A DNA stretch of 46,930 nt from Desulfobacula sp. (GTDB lineage: Bacteria; Desulfobacterota; Desulfobacteria; Desulfobacterales; Desulfobacteraceae): NCBI GenBank assembly GCA_020048635.1, contig JAIFMF010000132.1, forward strand, positions 1 to 46,930. Reading direction: 5' to 3'. This document shows, piece by piece, positions 18,349 to 27,800 of this stretch. A program made the translations under genes and the position numbers. The notes beneath the pieces were generated by a model. That model was not told the origin of the DNA and made no database searches. It saw only the letters and a list, made by a program, of their open reading frames with translations. Numbering within the stretch: the first letter of the stretch is position 1; each line of letters opens with the position of its first letter.

Positions 18349-20060
18349 TGAAAATCGTCATTGCCAAAACAGCCGGATTCTGCATGGGTGTGCGGCGGGC
18401 TGTGGATATGGTTCTGGATGCATCAACCCGGTATCAGGAACAAATTTTTACCTATGGACCCCTCATCCATAATCCCCAGGTACTGCAGATGCTGCAGGAA
18501 AAAAAGATCTTCGGGATTGAAAAAATTCCGGAAAAAGGTTCCGGCATTGTCCTGATACGGGCCCACGGAGTTCCGCCGGAAGATCAGGTTGCCCTGAAGA
18601 ATGCCGGGTTTACGGTTATCAATGCCACCTGCCCGAGGGTGGTCAGAGTTCAGGTCATCATCAATCGATATGCCAAAAAAGGGTATGCCACCATCATTGT
18701 CGGCGATAAAAACCATCCTGAAGTCATAGGGCTCCTTGGATATGCAAAGGGAAAGGGTCATACCGTCACGTCTATGAAAGAGCTTTTCTCATTGCCAAGA
18801 TTTGAGAATGCCATTGTTGTTGCCCAGACAACCCAGAACGTTTCCTTTTATGATGAGATAAAAGCCTGGTGTCAAGTTCATGAGCCCCATTACAGGATAT
18901 GTGATACCATTTGTGGTTCCACGGAAAAACGCCAGACCGAAATCAGAAATCTCGCAGAGGAAAATGATGCCATCATCGTGGTGGGTGGAAAAGAAAGTGG
19001 AAACACGAGGCGGCTTGCTGAAATTGCGGCCGGAACAGGTAAGCCGGCTCTCCATATCGAGGATGCCTCTGAAATTAATTATGAAATTCTGTCCAAAGCA
19101 AAATCCATTGCCCTTACAGCCGGGGCGTCCACTCCGAACTGGATTATTACGGATACATACCGGAAAATAGAAAACAACCTTCAAAAAAAGCATGCTGTTA
19201 AGGCGGCATTGTATTTTTTTCGTGATTTTCTTTTAAAAACCAATATTCTCGCTTCTGTCGGGGCAGGTTCCCTGACCTATGCGTGTTCAAGGCTTCAGGG
19301 AAACGATCGTAATCTTCATCATGCATTGATTGCCATGCTGTACGTGCTTTCCATGCAGATCATGAATAATCTTTTTGCCATCCGGTCAGACCGGTACAAT
19401 CATCCGAAAAGGGCTCTTTTTTACAAGGAAAATCAACTGTATCTCTGGACTCTTGCGGTTTTGTCCGGTGGTGCAGGACTTTATCTGAGTTTTTTGAGCG
19501 GGGTGGTGTCATTTGTTTTGCTGCTGATCATGAGTTTTTTAGGTTTGTCCTATAATCTGAAAATCATCCCCATGTCGGTAAGAAAAGGGAAAATAGCAAG
19601 AATAAAGGATATCCCGGGGTCAAAAACCATATTGATCGTTATTGCCTGGGGAACCGTGACCTGTCTTTTGCCGGCCGTGGTCAATCATGGGAATCTTCTT
19701 TCCGTCGTCGTGGTTTTTTTATTCGCAACAGGCCTTGTGTTCGCCAGGACGGTATTTTTTGATATCCTTGCCATTCAGGGGGACAGGATTACAGGTAAAG
19801 AAACACTTCCGATTCTTCTCGGGGAAAAACAAAGTTTTGCTATTATAAAATACACTCTGATTTTTGAGATCGGACTCATTATTATAGCAAATCTGGTCGA
19901 TTTATTGGTAAACAGTGCTTTCTTTCTTGCTTTCATACCCTTTTGTATGGTTTTATTAGTGAGATTCTTTGAAAAGGATCGTCTTGTATCTGGTGAGCAT
20001 CGGGAATTTATCATTGAATTCCTTCTGATCACCACAGGATTGGCAAGTGCTGTAATTTAA
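18348..20060 (+). CDS. ispH: IspH (HMBPP reductase) fused to a UbiA-like membrane domain
   Basis: Residues 1 to about 283 are a complete IspH, the 4Fe-4S enzyme of the last MEP-pathway step making IPP and DMAPP. Cys12 (GFCMGVRRAVD), a second Cys in NATCPRV and a third in CDTICGST serve the cluster, and the active-site His and Glu neighbourhoods (RAHGVPP, KNHPEV) are present. Residues about 290-570 form a multi-pass membrane domain resembling UbiA prenyltransferases. The second Asp motif is partly kept (DILAIQGDRITGKETLP), while the first has lost two of three acids (NNLFAIRSDRYNHPKR). The fusion could couple isoprenoid supply to a prenyl-transfer step at the membrane, or the membrane part may be catalytically altered (inference). 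The gene begins one base before parB ends. Confidence 0.88.
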   Translation: MKIVIAKTAGFCMGVRRAVDMVLDASTRYQEQIFTYGPLIHNPQVLQMLQEKKIFGIEKIPEKGSGIVLIRAHGVPPEDQVALKNAGFTVINATCPRVVRVQVIINRYAKKGYATIIVGDKNHPEVIGLLGYAKGKGHTVTSMKELFSLPRFENAIVVAQTTQNVSFYDEIKAWCQVHEPHYRICDTICGSTEKRQTEIRNLAEENDAIIVVGGKESGNTRRLAEIAAGTGKPALHIEDASEINYEILSKAKSIALTAGASTPNWIITDTYRKIENNLQKKHAVKAALYFFRDFLLKTNILASVGAGSLTYACSRLQGNDRNLHHALIAMLYVLSMQIMNNLFAIRSDRYNHPKRALFYKENQLYLWTLAVLSGGAGLYLSFLSGVVSFVLLLIMSFLGLSYNLKIIPMSVRKGKIARIKDIPGSKTILIVIAWGTVTCLLPAVVNHGNLLSVVVVFLFATGLVFARTVFFDILAIQGDRITGKETLPILLGEKQSFAIIKYTLIFEIGLIIIANLVDLLVNSAFFLAFIPFCMVLLVRFFEKDRLVSGEHREFIIEFLLITTGLASAVI

Positions 20061-20078
20061 ATCTTATGCGAGGAAATT

Positions 20079-22235
20079 ATGGCCGAAGAAGCAGAGAATA
20101 AAATAAAAATCCCGGTCATCGGGCTTCTGGCAGTAAAAAATCTTTTAATCACAAAAGAAGATCTTCAAAAAGCGCTATCGCATTGTTCAGGGGCAGCCAA
20201 TCCTGATCTTGCCTTAAAAGAGTATTTTTTATCAAAGGAAATGATATCTGCTCATAACATGGAAAGAATCCTGAGAGCCGCCAAAGCGATTAAGCTGCGA
20301 CAGCAAGAATTACAATTCGGGGTAATTGCCGTCCGCAAGGGGTTTATTAATCAGAGCATGTTGAAATTGGTCCTGGAAGAGCAGGAAAATGATATCAAAA
20401 ATAAGCGAAAAGTCCGTCTCATGAGCGACATACTGGTTGAGGCCGGAATGCTGACTGAAAAACAAAGGGACTATATCCTGAAATTGCAGAAAAGGGTGAA
20501 AGAAGAGGTCAAAAAATCATCCGAAGAAAAAAGCGCCGGCGCCACACACCAAGTCGAATCGTCCAAACTGGATCATACAGCCGCTAAAATTTCTGAAAAA
20601 TCAAAAAGCGAGATGGATGAGGGGCAAGAGGATGCCGGAACTTTGCTGGCACCTGAGATCATTAACGGTGGAATCAAACTTGAAGTTTCCAAAGATTTCA
20701 TGGCAGCCTTTCTTACAAAAACAGATCATTTTGACGATACCATTACCCTTGACGGGATAAAGGCCGCTTTGCAGGATAAAGGCATTGTATTAGGTCTTGC
20801 TGAAGATAAGATGATGGAGGGGTTTATTAAGTCCAGCGGGTTTAAAACAAAGGCATTCAGAGTGGCAAGGGGTATCTCACCGATTCAGGGGAAAGATGCA
20901 AGGATTGAGTATTTTTTTAATACGAATTATTTGACGGCCGGAGGGATTGCAGAAAACGGAACGATCGATTTCAAAGAGCGTGGCGAAATTCCTTTTGTTG
21001 AAGCCGGAACCGTTCTTGCAGAGAAAATTTCCATGGTTCAAGCGAGGTGGGGCCACAATATATATGGCGAGGAAATGGAGACAATTCCTGGAAAAGAAAT
21101 CGCTTTAAAATATGGGAAAGGTGCTAAAATATCTGAAGATGGGCATAAGATTCTTGCCGCGGTTGCCGGATTTCCAAAATATGCCTTGTCTGGCCATGTT
21201 TTTGTTCATCAGGAATATACCACACAAGGGGATGTGGATTATGGAACCGGCCATATTCATTATGACGGGAATGTGAATGTCACCGGCCGCATCCAGTCCG
21301 GGTTCAAGGTGGTGGGCAATAATATTCAGGCCATCGGAGTGGATGGCGGCACGATCACTGCCGAAGGAAATGTAAAAATTGTAGGCGGTATTAATAAGGG
21401 CAAAATTTACGCCAGGGGGAATGTCCGGGCAAAATATATCCATCAGTCAGAAATCATCTGCATGGGAGATGTTGTGGTTGAAAAAGAAATTGTGGATGTA
21501 GATATTGAATGCTCCGGAAGCTGTATTGTTGAAAACGGGAAGCTGATTTCTTCGAGGATTTCAGCCAAAATGGGTGTAAAAGCAAGGCATATTGGAACAG
21601 AGATAGCAGGAGCCAGTTTGATCAAGATCGGTCAGGATGAGTTTACCGCGAAAGAACTTGAAAAAAATAAAGGGATAATCGAAAATTTAAGAATTCAGAT
21701 GGACCTTCATAAGGAAAAGAAAGAAAGACTCAAAGAGGAGAACTTCAGTCTTCAAAAAGAGATCACAGAGTTTGCTCATATCCAGGACAGATCTCAACTT
21801 GAGCAAAGAGAATTAAATTCAAAAATATCCACATTGGGGAATGACTCTCAAGCTATCAATGAGCTGAATAAGAGAATCCAACAATTGCAACTGAATGCCA
21901 AAAAAGCCGAAGAAAACCTGGATATCTGTTTTGATAAAAGTGATACCATTGAAGCCATGATGGCAAGCGAGGGCAAGGAAATTGAAGCCCTTGAAAAAAG
22001 GTATGACGATTTTATTGAGGAAAGAGACAATCTCATAAAATGGTCTAAAGAGAATCCGGGAAAACCGATTGTCATTTGTGAAGGGATAATCATGCCCGAA
22101 ACCATTATCAAAGGGAAATACACTGAAAAACGAGTGACTGAAATGATCCGTCATTCAAGGATTGCAGAGGTTCTGTGCACTTCTGATCAGGGCAAGAGCC
22201 TGAATACTTACGAAATGCGGGTTGGTAATATTTGA
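20079..22235 (+). CDS. FapA (DUF342)-domain protein
   Basis: 718 residues. The N-terminal 150 residues are helical and charged, with a two-fold pattern of LxxxxLIxxxDLQKAL-like helices that I do not recognise as a named domain. From about residue 200 the sequence matches the FapA/DUF342 family: GISPIQGKDARIEYFF, a glycine-rich beta-helix (VTGRIQSGFKVVGNNIQAIG), then a long coiled coil (about 520-660). FapA proteins are linked to flagellar or polar surface functions, but the role here is unknown. The ATG follows AGGAAATT and starts 18 bases after the ispH stop, so it is probably last in the parA-parB-ispH run. It converges on the acyltransferase with only 4 bases between stops and no visible terminator. 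Confidence 0.85.
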   Translation: MAEEAENKIKIPVIGLLAVKNLLITKEDLQKALSHCSGAANPDLALKEYFLSKEMISAHNMERILRAAKAIKLRQQELQFGVIAVRKGFINQSMLKLVLEEQENDIKNKRKVRLMSDILVEAGMLTEKQRDYILKLQKRVKEEVKKSSEEKSAGATHQVESSKLDHTAAKISEKSKSEMDEGQEDAGTLLAPEIINGGIKLEVSKDFMAAFLTKTDHFDDTITLDGIKAALQDKGIVLGLAEDKMMEGFIKSSGFKTKAFRVARGISPIQGKDARIEYFFNTNYLTAGGIAENGTIDFKERGEIPFVEAGTVLAEKISMVQARWGHNIYGEEMETIPGKEIALKYGKGAKISEDGHKILAAVAGFPKYALSGHVFVHQEYTTQGDVDYGTGHIHYDGNVNVTGRIQSGFKVVGNNIQAIGVDGGTITAEGNVKIVGGINKGKIYARGNVRAKYIHQSEIICMGDVVVEKEIVDVDIECSGSCIVENGKLISSRISAKMGVKARHIGTEIAGASLIKIGQDEFTAKELEKNKGIIENLRIQMDLHKEKKERLKEENFSLQKEITEFAHIQDRSQLEQRELNSKISTLGNDSQAINELNKRIQQLQLNAKKAEENLDICFDKSDTIEAMMASEGKEIEALEKRYDDFIEERDNLIKWSKENPGKPIVICEGIIMPETIIKGKYTEKRVTEMIRHSRIAEVLCTSDQGKSLNTYEMRVGNI

Positions 22236-22239
22236 CAGC

Positions 22240-23136
22240 TTAAATCCGGCCGGCTTTTAATCTGCTGATTTTTTTGTCTTTTTTAAGCCATAAATCGTTA
22301 AGCCAGAAAAATATACGCTTTTTATAGTCTGCATCGTTAAGAGGGTCACCTTTCAAAAATTCGGTTAGTGGAATCACTTCAAAATCAATGATGATTTTTT
22401 TGACCCTGCCTGAAATAAATTCCCAGAAAGTCGGAATTTTTTCCGGGTAGACAATGGTGACATCAATGATATTGTGAAGATATTCTCCCATGGCTCCTAA
22501 TACAAAGGAAATCCCACCTGCCTTGGGGTTTAAAAGATGGCTGAAGGGATTATTCTGCTTGTCTTTTTTAGCTTGTGTAAATCTTGTCCCTTCAACAAAA
22601 TTCATAATGGAAACCGGTGTATGTTTGAATTTTTCGCAGGCTTTTTTTGTGATTTCAAGATCCTTGCCTTTTAAATGGGGCTTTTGAAGCAATTCTTTTT
22701 TTGAATATCGTCTCATGAAGGGGAAATCAAGGGCCCACCAGGCAAGACCCAGAAACGGGACAAAGATCAGCTCTTTTTTCAGGAAAAATTTCAGCATGGG
22801 TATTTTTTGATTCAAGATGGTCTGTAACGCCAGGATATCAACCCAGGATTGATGATTGGAAAGAACCAGGTACCATTCTTTTTGTTTCAGATGTTCAAGT
22901 CCTCGGATATCCCATTCAATGGTGCAGAAAAGCCTTGAATTGAGTGAGTTGATGTTTATCCAGAGGGTGGCAATCAAAATCAGTATTCGGTCGAGAAAGA
23001 CAATAAAAAAATGAACCGGAATGATAAATTTTAAAAATGACAAAAGGATTAAAGGGACGGTTAAAAAAATGGTGTTCAGAGTGTACAGAAGAAACGATAA
23101 AATTCCCCTGATCAGGGGAGGTAGAGAATTAAACAT
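22240..23136 (-). CDS. PlsC-type lysophospholipid acyltransferase
   Basis: 298 residues. Hydrophobic N-terminal segments (about 5-60) suggest membrane anchoring. The acyltransferase signatures are present: NHQSWVDI near residue 95 (the HX4D box) and FVEGTRFT near residue 178, of the YihG/AGPAT type. It would acylate a lysolipid or glycerol acceptor at the inner membrane. Its first codons overlap the stop of the upstream sigma-54 activator by 8 bases, and both lie beside the giant lipid/polyketide synthase. It could therefore attach that enzyme's product to a lipid (inference); a housekeeping role cannot be excluded. Confidence 0.85.
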   Translation of the reverse strand: MFNSLPPLIRGILSFLLYTLNTIFLTVPLILLSFLKFIIPVHFFIVFLDRILILIATLWININSLNSRLFCTIEWDIRGLEHLKQKEWYLVLSNHQSWVDILALQTILNQKIPMLKFFLKKELIFVPFLGLAWWALDFPFMRRYSKKELLQKPHLKGKDLEITKKACEKFKHTPVSIMNFVEGTRFTQAKKDKQNNPFSHLLNPKAGGISFVLGAMGEYLHNIIDVTIVYPEKIPTFWEFISGRVKKIIIDFEVIPLTEFLKGDPLNDADYKKRIFFWLNDLWLKKDKKISRLKAGRI

Positions 23137-24622
23137 GATGAATTTCTTCTTTTTGAGCAGTCATAATGTATTTTTTTATGGTTCTTCTATCCAGTCCGGT
23201 TAGTTTTGCAACTTTTTCATAGCTGCCGGTTTCATCATAAAGAAGCCTGCAGTATCCGGACAGGAGGGAGGGTGCGGATATATTCCGATTGCGGATTCCC
23301 TCTATCAGCTCCTGGTTCAGGGACCCTGTCTCTTCTTTTTGCTTGCCTTTGTAGTCCCGCCTGAGAAGAACACTTCTGACACACTGTTCCAGTTCCCGGA
23401 CGTTTCCAGGCCATTCATAATTCTTTCCAAGCCTGCGGTCAATAATTCTTTTAACTTTATGGATCAGTTTTTCCGAGCGGGTCCCGGTCATTCTCTCGAT
23501 GGTAAAATCCAACAGCTCATCAAGTTCTGCTGGAGCCTCTTTAATCCTTGTTCTCAAGGGGGGGACGTCAATGATGTCGGAACAGAGCCGGTAATAAAAA
23601 TCATCCCTGAAGACGGTGCCGTTCAGAATATCTTTTTTGGGCCGGTTGGTGGCGGCAATCACCCGTCCATTGAATCTTGATACGGCATGGGTTCCGACAG
23701 GGGAAAAGCTTCTTTCCTGAAGAACCCGCAATAATTTGATCTGAACGTGACTTGGGATTTCTCCGATCTCATCAAGAAGAATGGAGCCATGGGAACTGCA
23801 TCGATCAAAGACGCCTTTATAATCATCTACAGCTCCTGTAAAAGCACCTTTTGTATGTCCAAAAAGTTCTGACTCCAGAAGGGTTTCAGGGTACTGAGAA
23901 AGGTTCAGGGAAGAAAAGGCTTCAGTAAAACTCTGTTCAAAACACTGCTTTTTTTCATCAAAGGGAATATACCCGCTGCTTCCAATGGCTTTGGCAGCCG
24001 TACCTTTTCCAGTTCCGGTTTCTCCGAGAAGAAGAGTGGAAAAATCTTCCATCTTGTTCCATAAAAATCTATGGTACAGATCAATATTATAGGTGAACAC
24101 ATTATACCACAGATGCTTTTTAAGGGTCTTCATGCACAGACTGCTGCCCACAAGGGAATGGGAGATAAAATAAAAGGCCCGCCGAAGCTGGTAGGAAAGT
24201 GCGAAATAGTGGGCAATGCCCTTTTCATCAAATCCTTTGTCATAGAGCATGCGCATCGCTGTCTCAGCAAAAGGGACTTTGACGGATGTTTCTCCTGCCT
24301 TTATCTGATCTTTTATCAACTGGTCGAAATCATCCCTGAATTTATGGAACACATCAAACAGAAAAACAACGGTAATAATTTCTTTATCCTGCCCTTCATA
24401 AGCATTAATATCGGCTCGGCCCTGCTTTTCAAGCTCACTGATCCGATGACTGACTTCCTGAATGGATTGATCAATTCCTTCTCTCCGCGTGGCAGAAGAG
24501 AAAAGTCCTGCAATTTTGATATCCAGCTTTTCCCTTAGATCACTGAACGGGTTTGCAAACGCCGCATTATGGACAGTCTTGAAAAAATTTTGCTCTTCAG
24601 GACTAAGGGATGCTTTTTTCAT
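23129..24622 (-). CDS. Sigma-54-dependent transcriptional activator without receiver domain
   Basis: 497 residues from the preferred start. The N-terminal part (about 1-185) is not a receiver and is unrecognised; it looks all-helical and may be a ligand- or protein-sensing domain. The AAA+ domain carries Walker A GETGTGKG near residue 200, an intact KGAFTGA loop near residue 259 and LLDEIGEIP. A C-terminal helix-turn-helix follows (SYEKVAKLTGLDRRTIKKYI). An in-frame ORF extends upstream to 24724, but the ATG at 24620-24622 has GGAG six bases upstream while earlier starts lack any site. It is divergent from the 11-kb synthase gene, the usual layout for a local activator, and translationally coupled to the PlsC gene. 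Confidence 0.88.
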   Translation of the reverse strand: MKKASLSPEEQNFFKTVHNAAFANPFSDLREKLDIKIAGLFSSATRREGIDQSIQEVSHRISELEKQGRADINAYEGQDKEIITVVFLFDVFHKFRDDFDQLIKDQIKAGETSVKVPFAETAMRMLYDKGFDEKGIAHYFALSYQLRRAFYFISHSLVGSSLCMKTLKKHLWYNVFTYNIDLYHRFLWNKMEDFSTLLLGETGTGKGTAAKAIGSSGYIPFDEKKQCFEQSFTEAFSSLNLSQYPETLLESELFGHTKGAFTGAVDDYKGVFDRCSSHGSILLDEIGEIPSHVQIKLLRVLQERSFSPVGTHAVSRFNGRVIAATNRPKKDILNGTVFRDDFYYRLCSDIIDVPPLRTRIKEAPAELDELLDFTIERMTGTRSEKLIHKVKRIIDRRLGKNYEWPGNVRELEQCVRSVLLRRDYKGKQKEETGSLNQELIEGIRNRNISAPSLLSGYCRLLYDETGSYEKVAKLTGLDRRTIKKYIMTAQKEEIHHV

Positions 24623-24774
24623 TCTCGGCTCCATGGAATAAAATAATGACCATGAGCAATTTTGTATATGCCGTATGCATAAAATGCAAGTGGAAAGGTC
24701 ACGATTGAAAAATAAATAAACCAATTCAAATGAAAATCCTCATCATTTTGGATGGTTATCTATTTTTTGGATTC

Positions 24775-24790
24775 TGGCATGGTATTTGTA
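24775..24790 (+). promoter_or_regulatory. Possible sigma-54 promoter of the giant synthase gene
   Basis: TGGCATGGTATTTGTA has a good -24 element (TGGCAT) and the right spacing, but the -12 GC is GT, so it is only a weak candidate. It is 97 bases upstream of the synthase ATG and lies between the synthase and a divergent sigma-54 activator. Confidence 0.35.
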
Positions 24791-24822
24791 GAGGGGCTGT
24801 TGGCTAAGAGAAAATTATTAAA

Positions 24823-24850
24823 GACCGGCCACTGATTTTTTGACCGGCCA
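24823..24850. repeat. Two 9-bp direct repeats upstream of the giant synthase
   Basis: GACCGGCCA occurs at 24823-24831 and again at 24842-24850, 19 bases apart start to start, close to two helical turns. They lie 37-64 bases before the synthase ATG, so they could be an operator or an mRNA leader element. No matching copy was noticed elsewhere upstream of the neighbouring genes. Confidence 0.5.
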
Positions 24851-24886
24851 TAATATGGAAATGAAATCAATGATGGAGAACTCTAT

Positions 24887-27800
24887 ATGATAAGAAGAAT
24901 ACTGAATTCAAGACTTCCTTTGATGGTTTATAACCCTGTAAAGGTGTTTGATGTAACGTATTTTAATGAAATTTACACTGCCGGGGCTCTTCCGGTATTG
25001 GACACGGAATTTTTAACCCATGAGGAAATCCTTCAAAGAGCTTTGCAGCTTTCCAAAGAACAAATCAGTTTCGGTATAAGACTTTTTTCCCATGACAGGG
25101 ATCTTGTCGAGAAAATCAAAGAAAAGCAGATGATAAATCTTGATCTCATCATCTGCCCGCTTTCAAAAAGCGATAGGCTGGCAGATTTTTCCCATTTTTC
25201 AGAAACAAAAATTGTTCTTGAAATCAAAGACATTCATATTAATGATAAAATTAAGGAAATCAGCCCCCATGCCCTTATTCTCAAAGGGAATGAAGCCGGT
25301 GGAAAGGTGTCTAAATATTCCTCCTTTATCCTCATGCAATGGTATTTAAAAAACACGGAATATCCTGTTTTTATTCATGGTGGCGTGGGTAAATACACTG
25401 CCACCGGGATGTTTGCCGCTGGTGTTTCCGGAGTTGTCATGGACAGTCAGCTCCTCATGGCGGACGAAGCCCCGGTATCGAAAAATTTTAAAGCCCTTCT
25501 GGGAATGCTCGATGAAAACGATTCCACTGATATTACCTATAATGGCGATGATATTTACCGGGTATTTGCAAAACTGGGCACAAAAATTGTTAAAGACCTT
25601 AAGATCAATGCCGTGGAACTGGGTACCGACCCGAGCGGGAAAGAAAAACTCTATGATATCATCGCAGCCGAAATGACTGCCTGTGACCGGGAGGATGCAC
25701 AGTTTATCCAGTCCCTGTTTTATCTGGGCCAGGATGGGGTTTTTGCAAAAGATTTTGTCAAAGATTCAACCCGTCTGGGTGACATCATCTCAGGATTTTT
25801 TAAAACAATCGGCGAGAATCTGAACTTAATCGACAGCCATGATCCTGTAAAACCAGGGACAGCGTTTGCCAAAGACCAGGGAACAAAATTCCCCCTGATC
25901 CAGGGGCCCATGGCCAATATCTCAGATAGCTCCGAGTTTGCCAATAAGGTTCTTGAACATGGCGCATTGCCGTTTTTTGCCGTGGGCAGCCTGCCGGAGT
26001 TTCTGGCCGATAAAATGCTCAAAGACGGATCTGAAAAAGTGCCTGTTTTCGGAGCAGGGCTTGTGGGGATTGAAGCCTTTAACCCCATGGTCAAAAAACA
26101 TCTGGAAATGGTTAAAAAATATAAAGCTCCCTATGCCCTTTTTGCCGGTGGAAATCCATCCCAGGTGGCGGAACTTGAAAAAGCCGGAACAAAAACCTAT
26201 CTTCATACACCATCGGTGTCCATGATGGAAAATGCCATTAAGAGCGGCTGCCGGCGATTTATCTTTGAAGGCGGCGAAGCTGGGGGCCATGTGGGAGCGC
26301 TTTCTTCCATGGTTTTGTGGGAAGATGCCATTGCCACTCTGATGAACAAAAATTATGATATAAAGGGGTTATACCTGGTCTTTGCCGGGGGGATTGCCAC
26401 CTGTTTCGCTTCTTTTTTTATTTCAGGACTTGCCTCTTTTCTGGCAGCCAGGGGGGCTAAGATCGGAATCCAGGTGGGAACAGCCTATCTCTTTGCCGAT
26501 GAAATCGTGGAAACAAAATGTATGAAGTCACAGTACCGTGACATCATTATTGAGCAAAACGAAACCATGGTCATCGGCAAGAGTCTTGGGCTGGCTTCCA
26601 GAACGGCTCCCACTGACTTTGCCAGGATGATGGTGGAAACCGAAGCGGAAATGATCCGAAATAAAGAGAGTCTTGAGAACAGAAAGCGGGCCTTTGAAAA
26701 AAAGAATATTGGTTCCCTGCTGATTGGCGCCAAAGGCTTTCTGCCGGATTTCAAAAATCCAGGACCTGAACATTATACCTGGTTTGATGATGAAGCCCAC
26801 AGGGAAAAGGGAAACTTTCTGGTCGGGGATGGCCTTGCCTTTTTTGATGGGCCGGTCACGATAAAAAAGATTCATGACAAATTCTTTGAAACCAAAGCAA
26901 CGCTTTACCGGAATCTGAATTTTCTGGAGATTTTTTCAAGTCTGAAAAACAAAATCAATGACGAGATCGCCGTGGTGGGGGTGGGTTGCACCCTTCCGGA
27001 TGCACATGATCCGGAAACCCTGTGGGAAAATATTCTCAATAAACAATATTCCATCAGCCCCATGCCAGCCTCCCGGTTTGATTATGAACTGTATTATGAC
27101 CCGGATCGGAGCGTCGAGGACAAGACCTATACCACTCTGGCAGGGCATATTGATGATTTTAAATTTGATTTTGATCGGTTCGGATATGATGAAGGCAAGG
27201 AAAAAAGACTTTCCAGAAGCCAGAAAATGGTTCTCCAGACCGCCTATAAGGCCGTTGAAAATGCCGGGCTCCTGGGGGAAAACAACCGCCTCGCCTGTGA
27301 TGATCCATCACGAACAGCCGTTATCATCGCCACCTGCCTCTCCAATGAGCTGGGAAACAGCCTTCAGCTCAAATACTGGTATCCGGAGCTGGTTTCCATG
27401 ATGGAGAAAACCGATGAGTATCAGGCCTTGATCGACCCGGAAAAAGAAATGGTGAAGCAAGTTCTGATGGAAGGTATAGAAGGGGAAAATAAAGGCTATG
27501 ATCCGGTCCACGGAATTCTTTTGAACATCGAAGCCTCAAGAATTGCAAGCCATCTGGGTGTCCGGGGGGCCAATTATATCGTGGATGCGGCCTGCGCTTC
27601 TTCGGTCACTGCTCTTGAGGCTGCAACCGGTGAGCTTTTGTCCGGTGACCATGATCAGGTCATTGTGGGCGGGGTCAATACCCATCTGGCACCTGAATCC
27701 TTTATCGGTTTTGCAAAAATGGGAACCCTGTCTTCGGTCGGATCATACCCGTTTGACGAACGGGCAGATGGGTTTATCCTGGGAGAAGGGTCGGTTATCT

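Noticed and set aside
16500..18400. parS sites near parAB
   Set aside because: I looked for a CACGTG-centred 16-base palindrome by eye and saw none; a computed search would be needed to exclude degenerate sites.
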